Assembly: GCF_024701975.1 (NCBI RefSeq)
Contig: NZ_JANLNM010000012.1
Span: 62,001 to 126,000 of the forward strand
Reading direction: 5' to 3'
DNA from: Variovorax sp. ZS18.2.2
Lineage (GTDB): Bacteria; Pseudomonadota; Gammaproteobacteria; Burkholderiales; Burkholderiaceae_C
Length of the DNA: 64,000 nucleotides
The translations under genes were made by a program, and so were the position numbers. A model generated the notes under the pieces. That model did not search any database and had not been told where the DNA came from. It saw nothing but the letters and a program-made list of their open reading frames with translations. Below are positions 1 through 9,341 of this stretch, one piece after another. Within the stretch, counting starts at the first letter, position 1, and each line of letters begins with the position of its first letter.

Positions 1-651
1 GACCAGCGCGCCGACGTTCGCCTCGATCCAATCGAAGAAGGCCATGTCGTGGATCGGGCCGTACTTGATCACTTCGGCCAGGCCCGCACTGAGTTCGCGC
101 GGTGGCAGGGTCTGCAGCGTGCCCAGGTCGCAGACCACGAGCTGCGGCTGGTAGAACGCGCCGATCATGTTCTTGCCGAGCGGATGGTTGATGGCCGTCT
201 TGCCGCCGACCGACGAATCGACCTGCGCCAGCAGCGTGGTCGGCACCTGGATGAAGGGCACGCCGCGCATGTAGCTGGCGGCGGCGAAGCCGGTCATGTC
301 GCCCACCACGCCGCCGCCCAGAGCGAACAGCACGGTCTTGCGGTCGCTGCCGTGGCCCAGCAACGCGTCGAAGATCAGGTTCAGGGTCTCGAGGTTCTTG
401 TGCACCTCGCCGTCGGGAAGCTCGAGCAGGTGCACGGTGCGAAAGCGGTTCGCCAGCGCCGCCCGAAGGGCCTTGGCGTAGAGCGGAGCGACCGTGGTGT
501 TGCTGACGATCAGCGCGCTGGCCGCCGCGGGCGTGGCCGCGAAGCTCGCCGGATCGTCCAGCAGACCGGCGCCGATCAGGATGGGGTAGCTGCGCTCACC
601 GAGCTGAATGTCGACGCGTTCTGGCGGTGCGGAAAGTGCGGGCAATGGCAT
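1..651 (-). CDS. aroB: 3-dehydroquinate synthase AroB, N-terminal part (runs off the window)
   Basis: Second step of the shikimate pathway: NAD-dependent conversion of DAHP to 3-dehydroquinate in the cytoplasm. Read on the minus strand from ATG at 651, the frame stays open for 217 codons to the window edge. It shows the family's GGGVVGDMTGFAAASYMRG block, the PTTLLAQVDSSVGGKTAIN block and NMIGAFYQP, and ends near AEVIKYGPIHD, so roughly the last 40% of the protein is missing. The start (MPLPALSAPPERVDIQLG) lies 34 bases after the aroK stop, so aroK and aroB are co-oriented, as is usual in proteobacteria, downstream of the pil operon. Identification is very secure; only the C-terminus is unseen. 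Confidence 0.96.
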   Translation of the reverse strand, partial: MPLPALSAPPERVDIQLGERSYPILIGAGLLDDPASFAATPAAASALIVSNTTVAPLYAKALRAALANRFRTVHLLELPDGEVHKNLETLNLIFDALLGHGSDRKTVLFALGGGVVGDMTGFAAASYMRGVPFIQVPTTLLAQVDSSVGGKTAINHPLGKNMIGAFYQPQLVVCDLGTLQTLPPRELSAGLAEVIKYGPIHDMAFFDWIEANVGALV

Positions 652-685
652 GGCAGCGAGTTTAGGCGCTGCGGCCGGGGACGGC

Positions 686-1234
686 TCAGGCGGTGGGCTC
701 TTCGGGGTGGGCGCCCGGCGCGACGACGCCGGCCAGTTCGAGCTGCATCACGATGATGTTGACCAGCATGGCGATCGAGGGGCGCCCGGTGTCGACCACG
801 TCATGCGCCGTCTCGCGGTAGAGCGGGTCACGTGCATCGTGCAGCTCGCGAAGCCGTCCGAGCGGGTCGGCCACCTGCAGCAGCGGCCGCTTGACGTCGT
901 GGCGCAGCCGCCGGAACAGGTCTTCGGGGGAAGAGCGCAGGTAGATCACGTGGAAGTGATCACGCAACTGGCCCCGGTTGGCTTCCCGCAGTACGGCGCC
1001 GCCACCGGTGGCGAGCACGCCCTGGGCGTTCGCGGCGAGATCGGCGATGACGGTCTGTTCGAGATCCCGGAAGACCGTTTCGCCTTCGCGCTCGAAGTAA
1101 TCACGGATCGAGCAGCCGATGCGCTGTTCGATCACGTGATCGGTGTCGATGAATGGAGTGTTCAGCCGCGCCCCCAGGCGCCGGCCCACTGCGGATTTTC
1201 CGGCGCCGGGCAAGCCGACGAGTGCGACCGCCAC
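686..1234 (-). CDS. aroK: Shikimate kinase AroK
   Basis: ATP-dependent phosphorylation of shikimate, cytoplasmic. The 182-residue protein starts with VALVGLPGAGKSAVGRRLG (Walker A, residues about 7-14). It has FIDTDHVIE (shikimate-binding D), FRDLE, the ATGGGAVLR glycine-rich loop and the lid motif RPLL. The start is a GTG at 1234, 23 bases after the pilQ stop; no better upstream start exists in frame, and the Walker A position fits this start. Together with aroB it follows pilQ, the common pilMNOPQ-aroKB arrangement of beta- and gammaproteobacteria. Nothing unusual is seen. Confidence 0.96.
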   Translation of the reverse strand: MAVALVGLPGAGKSAVGRRLGARLNTPFIDTDHVIEQRIGCSIRDYFEREGETVFRDLEQTVIADLAANAQGVLATGGGAVLREANRGQLRDHFHVIYLRSSPEDLFRRLRHDVKRPLLQVADPLGRLRELHDARDPLYRETAHDVVDTGRPSIAMLVNIIVMQLELAGVVAPGAHPEEPTA

Positions 1235-1257
1235 GCGGTGGCTGCTACGCCCGCGCG

Positions 1258-3423
1258 TCAGCGCGCAGCGTTGCGGTCGGTAATCATCTTTGGAGTGATA
1301 AAGACGAGCATTTCGGTCTTGTTGGCAATGCGTTCACGCTTGCGGAACAGTGCCCCTAGATAGGGCACCTCACCCAGCACCGGCACGCGCGACTCGTCAT
1401 TGGTTTCGGTAAGTTCGAAGATACCACCGATGACAACCGTGCCGCCGTTCTCCACCAGCACCTCGGTCTGCACGTGCTTGGTGTTGATGGCTGGGCCTGA
1501 CGGTGTATTGACGCCGCGCGCATCCTTGCTCACATCCAGGGTCAGGATGATGTTGCCTTCAGGCGTGATCTGCGGGGTGACTTCCAGCTTCAGCACCGCC
1601 TTGCGGAACGAGATGGAGGTCGCGCCGCTGGAAGTCGCCTGCTGATAAGGAATTTCTTCGCCCTGCTCAATCAGCGCCTTGGTCTGGTCGGCAGTGATGA
1701 CGCGAGGGCTGGAAACCAGCTTGCCCTTGCCGTCGGCTTCGAGCGCGGAGATTTCGAGGTTCAGCATGCGCGAGAAACTCGAATTGAAGAGCGAGATCGC
1801 GAAGGTGCCGGCTGCGGTGCCTGCCTGGCCTGCATCGCCTGCAGGCAGGTTGACGAAGTTGGAATTGGTCCAAGTCGTTGTGGGAGTGCCACCGCTATTG
1901 CCACCCGAACCGCCCGTGCCCGAGACAGGCATCGCGCCGACCGTTCCGAACGCACGGTTGCCGGCCGACGAAGCAAAGCGCTCTCCTGCAATGCCACCAC
2001 CCAAGCGAACGCCGAGTGACTTGCCGAACGTGTCGGAAGCTTCGACGATACGAGCTTCGATCAGCACCTGACGGACGGGAATGTCCAGCTTCTGAATCAG
2101 CTCCGTCACCTGCGCCAGGCGCGATGGAATATCAGACACGAACAACTGATTGGTTCGAGATTCGGCGATGACGCTGCCACGGGGGCTCAAGATGCGGGTC
2201 GTAGTGCCACTGCTGCTGCCACCGCCGCTGCCGCCGGCCGAAGCTCCAGTACCCATCAGGCCCTGCGCGATAGCGATCGCCTTCGTGTAGTTCAACTGGA
2301 ACGATTGCGTCCGCAGCGGCTCCAGATTCTCGATCGCAGCCTTCGCCTCGAACTCGAGCTTTTCCTTGGCGTTGATTTCATCCTTGGGCGCAATCCACAG
2401 CACGCTGCCGTTCTTGCGCATGCCCAGGTTCTTAGCCTGCATGATGATGTCGAGCGCCTGATCCCACGGCACGTCCTTCAAGCGCAGCGTCAGCGCACCA
2501 GTCACCGAGTCAGAGGTCACGATGTTGAAGTTCGTGAAGTCGGCAATCACCTGCAGAAGTGAGCGGATCTCGATGTTCTGGAAGTTCAGCGAGAGTTTCT
2601 CGCCGTTGTAGCCCACGCCCTGTGTCAGCTTGGTCGGGTCCACCTTGCGAGCACGGACTTCCACCACGAACTGGTTTTCGCTCTGGTAGGCGCTGTGTTC
2701 CCAGTCGCCCTTGGCTTCGATCGTCATGCGCACGCGGTCGCCCGACTGCTGCGATGTGATCAGCTGGACCGGTGTTCCGAAGTCGCCCACATCGAGACGG
2801 CGACGCAGGCCCTCGGGCAGCGTCGACTTGGTGAACTCCACGACGAGGTTCTTGCCTTGTTGCTTGACGTCGACGCCCACCTGATTGTTCGGCAGATCGA
2901 CGATGACGCGGCCGGTGCTGTCGGCGCCGAGGCGGAAGTCGACGTCGCGCAGGGGCAGCGTGTCACGGTTGCGGTTCTCCGCGAAAACCGTGGCCGTGGA
3001 TGCAGCCAATGCAGTGCCAGCCACCGGTTCGAGGACGACCAGCAGCGACTTGCCCTGGATTTCCGTCTTGTATGCGGTGGCCTGCTTCAGGTTCAGCACC
3101 ACGCGGCTACGCTCGCCGGCCTGAACTACATTGACCGAACGCAGGTTGCCCTGATTCACCTCAATGGCAGAACGCCCGATGGCATTCGTCACGCCCGGGA
3201 AGTCGAGCGCGATCCGCGCCGGCGTCTGGACGGCGAATCCGGCCGGCACCGCCGTGAGCGGCTGGGCGAGATCGATCCGGATCACCTCGGCGCCGGATTG
3301 CGTCGAGCTGGTCACAGCCTCGATCGCATTTTGCGCATGGGCGACGGCAAGTGCACCGAAGGCCAGCAGACCCAGCCCGGTGGCGCGCAGCCACTGTGCC
3401 ATCGTTGATTTTTTTTGGTTCAT
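1258..3423 (-). CDS. pilQ: Type IV pilus secretin PilQ
   Basis: Outer-membrane secretin through which the type IV pilus passes. The 721-residue protein has an N-terminal signal peptide ending near AVAHAQ and two AMIN-type beta domains in the first 250 residues. An STN/N0 domain (LSLNFQNIEIRSLLQVIADF) is followed by an N1 domain and the C-terminal secretin domain with VPVLGEVPYLGALFR and TEMLVFITPKMI. A Gly/Ser-rich low-complexity stretch (GTGASAGGSGGGSSSG) lies between N1 and the secretin core. The ATG at 3423 overlaps the pilP stop by four bases (ATGA), which fixes the start and indicates translational coupling. Last gene of pilMNOPQ. Confidence 0.97.
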   Translation of the reverse strand: MNQKKSTMAQWLRATGLGLLAFGALAVAHAQNAIEAVTSSTQSGAEVIRIDLAQPLTAVPAGFAVQTPARIALDFPGVTNAIGRSAIEVNQGNLRSVNVVQAGERSRVVLNLKQATAYKTEIQGKSLLVVLEPVAGTALAASTATVFAENRNRDTLPLRDVDFRLGADSTGRVIVDLPNNQVGVDVKQQGKNLVVEFTKSTLPEGLRRRLDVGDFGTPVQLITSQQSGDRVRMTIEAKGDWEHSAYQSENQFVVEVRARKVDPTKLTQGVGYNGEKLSLNFQNIEIRSLLQVIADFTNFNIVTSDSVTGALTLRLKDVPWDQALDIIMQAKNLGMRKNGSVLWIAPKDEINAKEKLEFEAKAAIENLEPLRTQSFQLNYTKAIAIAQGLMGTGASAGGSGGGSSSGTTTRILSPRGSVIAESRTNQLFVSDIPSRLAQVTELIQKLDIPVRQVLIEARIVEASDTFGKSLGVRLGGGIAGERFASSAGNRAFGTVGAMPVSGTGGSGGNSGGTPTTTWTNSNFVNLPAGDAGQAGTAAGTFAISLFNSSFSRMLNLEISALEADGKGKLVSSPRVITADQTKALIEQGEEIPYQQATSSGATSISFRKAVLKLEVTPQITPEGNIILTLDVSKDARGVNTPSGPAINTKHVQTEVLVENGGTVVIGGIFELTETNDESRVPVLGEVPYLGALFRKRERIANKTEMLVFITPKMITDRNAAR

Positions 3424-3959
3424 TTCGCACTCTCTTGCAGCTGCAATGTCGCCACGCGTTCGATCCATTCACCGGCGGCGTCTTGCACGATTTCACGCAA
3501 GGCGACTTCGGTTTCGTTGATACGGGTAATGCGCCCGTAGTTGAGCCCCAGGTACTCGCCGACGCGCACCTTGTAGAGCAGCTTGTCGACACGAACCAGC
3601 GCCACCGGCTGGCCGTTGCGGTTCATGCTGCCGACCATGGCCATCGAATCCAGCGGGAAGGCTTCGAGCGACTCCTTGCGGCGCGCCAGTTCGGGCGCGA
3701 TCAGCTCCGAGGTGCTCGGCTGGTTCGACTCGCGGCGCAGCGCCTGCGTCAGCTTCAGGATGTTGAACGGCTCGAAGGAGGAGCCTTCGGTATACGCCTG
3801 AGGCGTGAATTTCTTGGGCTCGGCAATCGGCGGCACCGAAGGCTTCACCTGGGCGCGCTGCTCGACCATCCAGCGCTGGAGGTCTTCCTGGCCGGAATCG
3901 CAGGCGCTCAGACCCGCCGTGGCCAGCATCAGCCACAGGACTTTGCTTGCCGTCCTCAT
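3420..3959 (-). CDS. pilP: Type IV pilus inner-membrane lipoprotein PilP
   Basis: 179-residue lipoprotein that links the PilNO inner-membrane complex to the secretin PilQ. It has a signal peptide (KVLWLMLATAGLSAC, lipobox LSAC with Cys near residue 20), a proline-rich linker, and the C-terminal PilP beta domain with VRVDKLLYKVRVGEYLGLNYG and ITRINETEVALREIVQD. The start overlaps the pilO stop by four bases, and its stop overlaps pilQ. Length and position match the family. Confidence 0.95.
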   Translation of the reverse strand: MRTASKVLWLMLATAGLSACDSGQEDLQRWMVEQRAQVKPSVPPIAEPKKFTPQAYTEGSSFEPFNILKLTQALRRESNQPSTSELIAPELARRKESLEAFPLDSMAMVGSMNRNGQPVALVRVDKLLYKVRVGEYLGLNYGRITRINETEVALREIVQDAAGEWIERVATLQLQESAK

Positions 3960-4633
3960 TTCTTCGCCTTCGGCGCCGTGGCGCGTTTCTGGGCGGCCCG
4001 CTCGTCCTCGTCGAGATAGCGGAAGGTGCGCGCGGTGGTATCCATCGTCAGCACGTCCTTGTCCTTTTGCGGCGTGATCGTCACGTTGTTGAGCGTCACG
4101 ATGCGCGAGAGGCTGGCGACGTCCGCAGCGAAAGCACCCATGTCGTGATAGCGCCCCGTGACGCGAATGGCGATCGGAAGCTCTGCGTAGTAGTCCTTCA
4201 CCGACACCGAGCCCGGGCGGAACAGCTCGAACTGCAGGCTTCGGCCGAGCCCGGCCTGGTTGATGTCCGAGAGCAGTGCATCCATTTCCGCCTTGCTGGG
4301 CAGTTGCTTCTCGAGCAGGGTCACGTATTGCTGCACCTGCTCGCGCTGCTTCTTCAGCAGGTCGAGATTGGCCGCCTGCGCGACCTTCTTCTGGTAGTCG
4401 GTCTTGAGCGTCACTTCCTTGGCCCGCTCACTCTCGAGTTGGTCGTTGGAGTTGGTGAGCCAGACGAACCACAACCCCACGAGCACCAGCGCAGTCACGG
4501 CCAGGCACAGGGCATAGCGCGGGATCGCCGGCCACACCGACGGATCGTTCGGATTCAGTCCGCGGAATTGGTCGCCGACATTCCGCAGCACGGCACCGGC
4601 GTCTACTTTTTGGGAGGGGCGATTGCTTGCCAT
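3956..4633 (-). CDS. pilO: Type IV pilus assembly protein PilO
   Basis: 225-residue bitopic inner-membrane protein that heterodimerises with PilN. One N-terminal membrane helix (YALCLAVTALVLVGLWFVWL, about residues 40-60) is followed by a coiled coil (KEVTLKTDYQKKVAQAANLDLLKKQ) and a ferredoxin-like periplasmic domain ending in a Lys-rich tail. The start lies six bases after the pilN stop; the stop overlaps pilP. Canonical place in pilMNOPQ. Confidence 0.95.
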   Translation of the reverse strand: MASNRPSQKVDAGAVLRNVGDQFRGLNPNDPSVWPAIPRYALCLAVTALVLVGLWFVWLTNSNDQLESERAKEVTLKTDYQKKVAQAANLDLLKKQREQVQQYVTLLEKQLPSKAEMDALLSDINQAGLGRSLQFELFRPGSVSVKDYYAELPIAIRVTGRYHDMGAFAADVASLSRIVTLNNVTITPQKDKDVLTMDTTARTFRYLDEDERAAQKRATAPKAKK

Positions 4634-4639
4634 GATCGA

Positions 4640-5260
4640 TTACCCCTTGGCCTGCGCCGCTGCCGCCAATGCCTTTTCGGCTGCAGCCTTCTGCGCATCG
4701 GTCGGCCGCTTCAGGCCGATCTTCATCGTGAAATTCGCGACGCGACGCTGATCGCGCTGGCTCAGATTGACCGTCGTCGAAGTGATTTCCACCAGCTCCG
4801 GCTTCACCAGCCAGGGACTGTTGTTGCCCAGGTTGCGCAGCAGCTCCGACACGCGTTCGTTCGACTGCGCCATGCCTTGCAGCGTGACGGTCTGGTTGTC
4901 CTGCTTCATGTTGGTCAGATAGACACCGTCGGGCAGTTGCCGGACCAGTTCGTTGAGCAGGTGCACGGGCAGGTTGCGGTCGCCCTGCAGGTCTTCGACC
5001 GCCTGCTGGCGTGCGCGCAGCGACGCGATTTCGTCCTGTAGCGTCGAAATCTCCTTGATCTCGACCTCGAGCTTCTTGATCTCGGCCTGCAGGAAGCTGT
5101 TCTTCGATTGCTGAGTCGAGATCTGCGCCTCGAACCAGAGGTAGCCGAGGCCTGCGATCAAGCCGCCCAGCAGCGCAGCGCCGCCGAGGGTTCCATAGAA
5201 GGCCTCGCGACGCCGCTTGCGGGCGGCTTCGCGGTGCGGAAGCAGATTGATGAGGATCAC
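4640..5260 (-). CDS. pilN: Type IV pilus assembly protein PilN
   Basis: 206-residue bitopic inner-membrane protein; its cytoplasmic N-terminus binds PilM. The N-terminus VILINLLPHREAARKRRR contains the conserved INLLPWR-like PilM-binding peptide. It is followed by a membrane helix (about residues 24-44), a coiled coil and a PilN periplasmic domain. I chose the GTG at 5260 because it overlaps the pilM stop as GTGA and puts the conserved peptide at the very N-terminus; upstream extension would run into pilM. The C-terminus is Ala-rich. Confidence 0.93.
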   Translation of the reverse strand: MILINLLPHREAARKRRREAFYGTLGGAALLGGLIAGLGYLWFEAQISTQQSKNSFLQAEIKKLEVEIKEISTLQDEIASLRARQQAVEDLQGDRNLPVHLLNELVRQLPDGVYLTNMKQDNQTVTLQGMAQSNERVSELLRNLGNNSPWLVKPELVEITSTTVNLSQRDQRRVANFTMKIGLKRPTDAQKAAAEKALAAAAQAKG

Positions 5261-6336
5261 TGCAGGAACCTCCGCATGGCAAGGCCGCAAGAGGTCAGGT
5301 ACGAGGGCGCTTCGCGCCGCACCTTCTTCTCGCGGATGCTCGGCCCGAAATCCATGCCGTCGAACGGATTGACGAGCGAGCAGGCAAAAGAGGTCTGGCG
5401 GGTGACGGCACTGGTCAGCCCCGGCAGCGACGACGAACCGCCGGCCAGCAACACATAGTCCACCCGGTTGTGCGGCGTGCTGGTGAAGAAGAACTGGAGC
5501 GCGCGCGCGATTTCCTGCGCGATGCTTTCCACGAAGGGCTTGAGCACGCCTGAGCCGTAGTCGTCGGGCAGGTCGCCGCTGCGCTTCTTGGCTTCGGCTT
5601 CCTCGGCGGAAAAGCCGTACTGGCGGACGATCAGCTGGGTCAGCTGGGCGCCACCGAAGGCCTGGTCGCGGTCATACAACACTTCCTGGTTGCGCAACAC
5701 CTGCATGCTGGTGGTGAAAGCGCCCACCTCGAAGAGCGCCACGATCGAATCCACGCCCTTGCCGGGAAGTTGCTCGATCAGGCGTGCGGTTGCGAGGCGC
5801 GAGGCATAGGACTCGACGTCCAGGATCATGGCCTTCAGCCCGGCCGCTTCGGCCAGGCCTTCGCGGTCCTGGACCTTTTCCTTGCGGGACGCGGCGATCA
5901 GCACTTCCACATCACCGGCGGAGCTGGTGCTCGGGCCCGTGACGCAGAAGTCGAGGCTCACCTCGTCCAGCGAGAAGGGGATGTACTGATTGGCTTCGGA
6001 CTCGACCTGGATCTCGAGTTCCTGCTCGCTCATGCCACCGGGAAGAATGATCTTCTTGGTGATCACCGCCGAGGGCGGCAGCGCGAGCGCGACGTTGCGC
6101 GTCTTGGTGCCGCTCTTGCGCACGACGCGCCGGACGGCTTCGGCCACCTCGTCGAACTTCTCGACGTTGCCGTCCGTGATCCAGCCGCGTTCCAGGGGCT
6201 CGATGGCGCAGCGCTCCAGAACCAGCTTGCCGCTGGCCTCGCGGCCGAGCTCTACCAGCTTGACGCTGGACGAGCTGACATCCAGCCCAAGCAAGGGGGC
6301 GTTTTGACGACGAAACAATGATCCAAGAGCAGCCAA
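5257..6336 (-). CDS. pilM: Type IV pilus actin-like ATPase PilM
   Basis: 359-residue cytoplasmic actin-fold protein of the pilus inner-membrane platform. Visible motifs are LLGLDVSSSSVKLVELG (phosphate 1), ALALPPSAVITKKI, VALFEVGAFTTSMQVL (phosphate 2) and LAGGSSSLPGL (adenosine). I place the start at TTG 6336 because PilM proteins begin just before the LFxRxxxPLLGLD segment and a GGGAGAGGGAC Shine-Dalgarno-like stretch precedes it. The frame is open further upstream (ATG at 6447), but that extension has no family resemblance. First gene of pilMNOPQ, divergent from ponA. Confidence 0.92.
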   Translation of the reverse strand: MAALGSLFRRQNAPLLGLDVSSSSVKLVELGREASGKLVLERCAIEPLERGWITDGNVEKFDEVAEAVRRVVRKSGTKTRNVALALPPSAVITKKIILPGGMSEQELEIQVESEANQYIPFSLDEVSLDFCVTGPSTSSAGDVEVLIAASRKEKVQDREGLAEAAGLKAMILDVESYASRLATARLIEQLPGKGVDSIVALFEVGAFTTSMQVLRNQEVLYDRDQAFGGAQLTQLIVRQYGFSAEEAEAKKRSGDLPDDYGSGVLKPFVESIAQEIARALQFFFTSTPHNRVDYVLLAGGSSSLPGLTSAVTRQTSFACSLVNPFDGMDFGPSIREKKVRREAPSYLTSCGLAMRRFLQ

Positions 6337-6574
6337 GTTAGGTCCCTCTCCCCCTGTATTTGTAACCAATGGAAAAATATGCGTTCGGTTGCACTCTAGC
6401 AGCAGGCGTAACGCCAACCAAGCAACCCGAGGGGGCAAAACGGACAACCGTTGTCAAAACCTGACGTCAAAGCCGCATTCTGTAACTTTTGGATTAGGAC
6501 TGCACAGCGAAACAAAGTTCGGATCGCGCCCAAGGGGCGGCTTTTTATAATGTCCGGTGACTCTCCGGGCCCTC
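6337..6574. promoter_or_regulatory. Divergent promoter region pilM / ponA
   Basis: About 240 bases separate the pilM and ponA starts. On the plus strand a perfect TATAAT is seen at 6546-6551, ending 23 bases before the ponA ATG; no strong -35 box lies 16-18 bases upstream, so its role as a promoter is an inference. I could not identify the pilM promoter with confidence. Confidence 0.4.
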
Positions 6575-8986
6575 ATGCAAGAAACTTCACGCCCCAAAGG
6601 GCCAGCCAAGACCCCTCCTCCCGCGCGCCCAGCCTGGCTCAAATGGCTGCTGCGCTTCGTGTTCTGGGGGCTCGGCATTGCCGCGGCCGGTGTGCTGTCG
6701 GTCGTCTGCGTGGTCGCGGTGGCCCTGGCGGTCGCCTATCCGAACCTGCCGGACATCTCGGAACTTTCCGACTACCGGCCCAAGCTGCCGCTGCGGGTTT
6801 TTTCCGCCGAAGGCACGCTGATCGGTGAATTCGGCGAAGAGCGCCGCAACCTCACGCCGATCGCCGCCATTCCCAAGGTGGTGAAAGACGCGGTGCTCGC
6901 CGCCGAGGACGCGCGCTTCTATGACCACGGCGGTGTCGACTACAAGGGCATGGTTCGCGCCGGCCTGGCCAACCTGAACCGCGTGAAGAGCCAGGGCGCC
7001 TCGACTATCACGATGCAGGTGGCGCGCAATGTCTACCTGAGCTCCGAGAAGACGCTGACCCGCAAGGTCTACGAGGTGCTGCTGACCTTCAAGCTGGAGC
7101 ACCTGCTCAGCAAGGACCAGATCTTCGAGATCTACCTGAACCAGATCTACCTCGGCAATCGCGCCTACGGCTTTGCCGCTGCATCCGAAGCGTATTTCGG
7201 CAAGCCCTTGCAGGAACTGACCATCGCGCAAGCCGCCATGCTGGCCGGCCTGCCGAAGGCGCCGGGCGCGAACAACCCGGTCAACAACCCGCAACGCGCG
7301 CGCGGCCGCCAGTTCTATGTGATCGACCGCATGCAGGAATCCGGCTTCATCACCGCCGAGCAGGCGGCCGAAGCCAAGAAGGAGGAACTGCACCTGCGCG
7401 ATGCCGCCGACCCGAACCGCCTGCACGCCGAATACGTCGCCGAAACCGTGCGCCAGCTGATGTATGCGCAATACGGCGACAGCACCTACACGCGCGGGCT
7501 CAAGGTCTACACCTCGCTGGTCGCAGCCGATCAGGCGGCTGCCTACAAGGCGCTGCGCAAGGGCATCATGGATTACGAGCGCCGCCAGATCTACCGCGGC
7601 CCCGAGAAGTTCGTCGACCTGCCGGCCGACAACAAGGACCTCGACGAAGCCGTCGACGACGCACTGACCGACCATCCCGACAACGGCGACGTGATGGCGG
7701 CCGTGGTGCTCAAGGCCAATGCCAAGGAAATCACCGCGGTGCGCGGCAATGGCGACCCAGTGCAGATCACTGGCGAAGGCCTCAAGCCCGCGCAGTCAGG
7801 CCTCTCCGACAAGGCGCCGCCCAACATCAAGATCCGCCGCGGTGCGGTGATCCGCGTGGTGAAGACGCCCAAGAACACCTGGGAAATCACGCAGTTGCCT
7901 GAAGTGGAAGGCGCCTTCATCGCCATGGACCCGCGCGACGGCGCGATCAAGGCACTGGTCGGCGGCTTCGATTTCGGCAAAAACAAGTTCAACCACGTCA
8001 CGCAGGCCTGGCGTCAGCCGGGTTCGAGCTTCAAGCCTTTCATCTACTCGGCGGCGCTCGAAAAGGGATTCACCCCCGCCACGGTCATCAACGACGGCCC
8101 GCTCTTCTTCGATGCCGGCACCACCGGCGGCCAGCCCTGGGAGCCGAAGAACTACGGCGGTGGCTACGACGGCCCGATGTCGATGCGCACGGCGCTGATG
8201 AAGTCGAAGAACCTGGTGTCGATCCGCATCCTGCAATCCATCGGCACCCGCTACGCGCAGGATTGGATCACCAACTTCGGCTTCGACAAGGACAAGCACC
8301 CCGCCTACCTTCCGATGGCGCTGGGCGCAGGCGCCGTCACGCCAATGCAAATGGCGGTGGGCTACTCGGTGTTCGCCAATGGCGGGTACCGCGTCAATCC
8401 TTACCTCGTGACCCGCATCACCGACCACAAGGACAAGCTCCTGGTCGACAAGCAGCCCTCGCTGCTCAACGAGGCGACCCGCGCCATTCCCCAGCGCAAC
8501 GCCTTCATCATGGACACGCTGCTCAATTCCGTGGCCCGTGCCGGCACCGCCGCCAAGGCACAGGCCATGCTCAAGCGTGTCGACCTGTACGGCAAGACCG
8601 GCACGACCAACGATTCGCTCGATGCCTGGTTCGCGGGTTTCCAGCCCACGATGACGGCCATTTCGTGGATCGGCTACGACACGCCGCGCAACCTGGGCGA
8701 CCGTGAAACCGGCGGCGGCCTGAGCCTGCCGATCTGGATCAACTACATGGAGACCGCCATCAAGGGCGTGCCCGTGACCGACCTGTCGACCACGCCGCCC
8801 TCGGGCATCGTGAATGTGGGCGGCGAGTGGTACTACGACGACTATGCGCCGGGCCGCGGCGTGGCAACCCTGGGCGTGGAAGCGGCAGCACCCGTGGCGC
8901 CGGTCGAGGCCCTGACCGGCGCACCGGTGAGCCCGCCGGCGCCGCCGGAAGAGCGCAACCGCATCCTGGATCTCTTCAGGAACTGA
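6575..8986 (+). CDS. ponA: Bifunctional penicillin-binding protein 1A
   Basis: Class A PBP that polymerises and cross-links peptidoglycan in the periplasm. The 803-residue protein has a cytoplasmic Pro-rich N-terminus and one membrane helix (about residues 28-54). Its GT51 glycosyltransferase domain carries catalytic E111 in AAEDARFYDHGG plus ASTITMQVARN and EIYLNQIYLGNRAYG. An OB-like insert follows, then the transpeptidase with S484-S-F-K487 (QPGSSFKPF), SKN and KTGTT near residue 673. I prefer ATG 6575 over the in-frame GTG at 6557. It is divergent from pilM, which is the standard proteobacterial mrcA/pilM arrangement. Confidence 0.96.
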   Translation: MQETSRPKGPAKTPPPARPAWLKWLLRFVFWGLGIAAAGVLSVVCVVAVALAVAYPNLPDISELSDYRPKLPLRVFSAEGTLIGEFGEERRNLTPIAAIPKVVKDAVLAAEDARFYDHGGVDYKGMVRAGLANLNRVKSQGASTITMQVARNVYLSSEKTLTRKVYEVLLTFKLEHLLSKDQIFEIYLNQIYLGNRAYGFAAASEAYFGKPLQELTIAQAAMLAGLPKAPGANNPVNNPQRARGRQFYVIDRMQESGFITAEQAAEAKKEELHLRDAADPNRLHAEYVAETVRQLMYAQYGDSTYTRGLKVYTSLVAADQAAAYKALRKGIMDYERRQIYRGPEKFVDLPADNKDLDEAVDDALTDHPDNGDVMAAVVLKANAKEITAVRGNGDPVQITGEGLKPAQSGLSDKAPPNIKIRRGAVIRVVKTPKNTWEITQLPEVEGAFIAMDPRDGAIKALVGGFDFGKNKFNHVTQAWRQPGSSFKPFIYSAALEKGFTPATVINDGPLFFDAGTTGGQPWEPKNYGGGYDGPMSMRTALMKSKNLVSIRILQSIGTRYAQDWITNFGFDKDKHPAYLPMALGAGAVTPMQMAVGYSVFANGGYRVNPYLVTRITDHKDKLLVDKQPSLLNEATRAIPQRNAFIMDTLLNSVARAGTAAKAQAMLKRVDLYGKTGTTNDSLDAWFAGFQPTMTAISWIGYDTPRNLGDRETGGGLSLPIWINYMETAIKGVPVTDLSTTPPSGIVNVGGEWYYDDYAPGRGVATLGVEAAAPVAPVEALTGAPVSPPAPPEERNRILDLFRN

Positions 8987-8996
8987 CGACGGCGAA

Positions 8997-9329
8997 TCAG
9001 GCGGCCGCGAACGCCAGCGGCTGACCTGCCTGCAGCGTGGCTTCACGCGAGAGGTTGCCGAAGAACTCCTCGCCCGTCTTGGTGTCGACCCAGGCCTGGC
9101 CGTCGTGCCGATAGTGATAACCACCGGAGCGCGCGGCCAGCCAGATCTCCTGCAGCGGCTTCTGCAGGTTCACGATCAGCTGGCTGCCGTTCTGGAAGGA
9201 CATCGTGATCATCCCGCCCACCCGCTGGTTGTCGATGTCGGCGTCGGTCGCGTCGTTGATGCGATCGCAGGCTTGCTCGATCGCAGCGAGCGCTGATTCG
9301 GCGCGGTCCATGTACTCGGTGTCGGTCAT
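8997..9329 (-). CDS. cyaY: Frataxin-like iron donor CyaY
   Basis: 110-residue cytoplasmic frataxin homologue involved in Fe-S cluster assembly. It shows the acidic first helix (MTDTEYMDRAESALAAIEQA), DIDNQRVGGMITMSFQNGSQLIVNLQKPLQEIWLAARSGGYHY and a WVDTKTGEEFF strand. The ATG at 9329 is the natural start; the longer frame adds ten residues across the divergent promoter. It is convergent with ponA (10 bases apart) and only 12 bases from the lptM start on the other strand. Confidence 0.95.
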   Translation of the reverse strand: MTDTEYMDRAESALAAIEQACDRINDATDADIDNQRVGGMITMSFQNGSQLIVNLQKPLQEIWLAARSGGYHYRHDGQAWVDTKTGEEFFGNLSREATLQAGQPLAFAAA

Positions 9330-9341
9330 TACAATTTCGTT

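Noticed and set aside
608..1363. Long plus-strand ORFs opposite aroB, aroK and the pil genes
   Set aside because: High-GC shadow frames; the minus strand shows complete conserved families.
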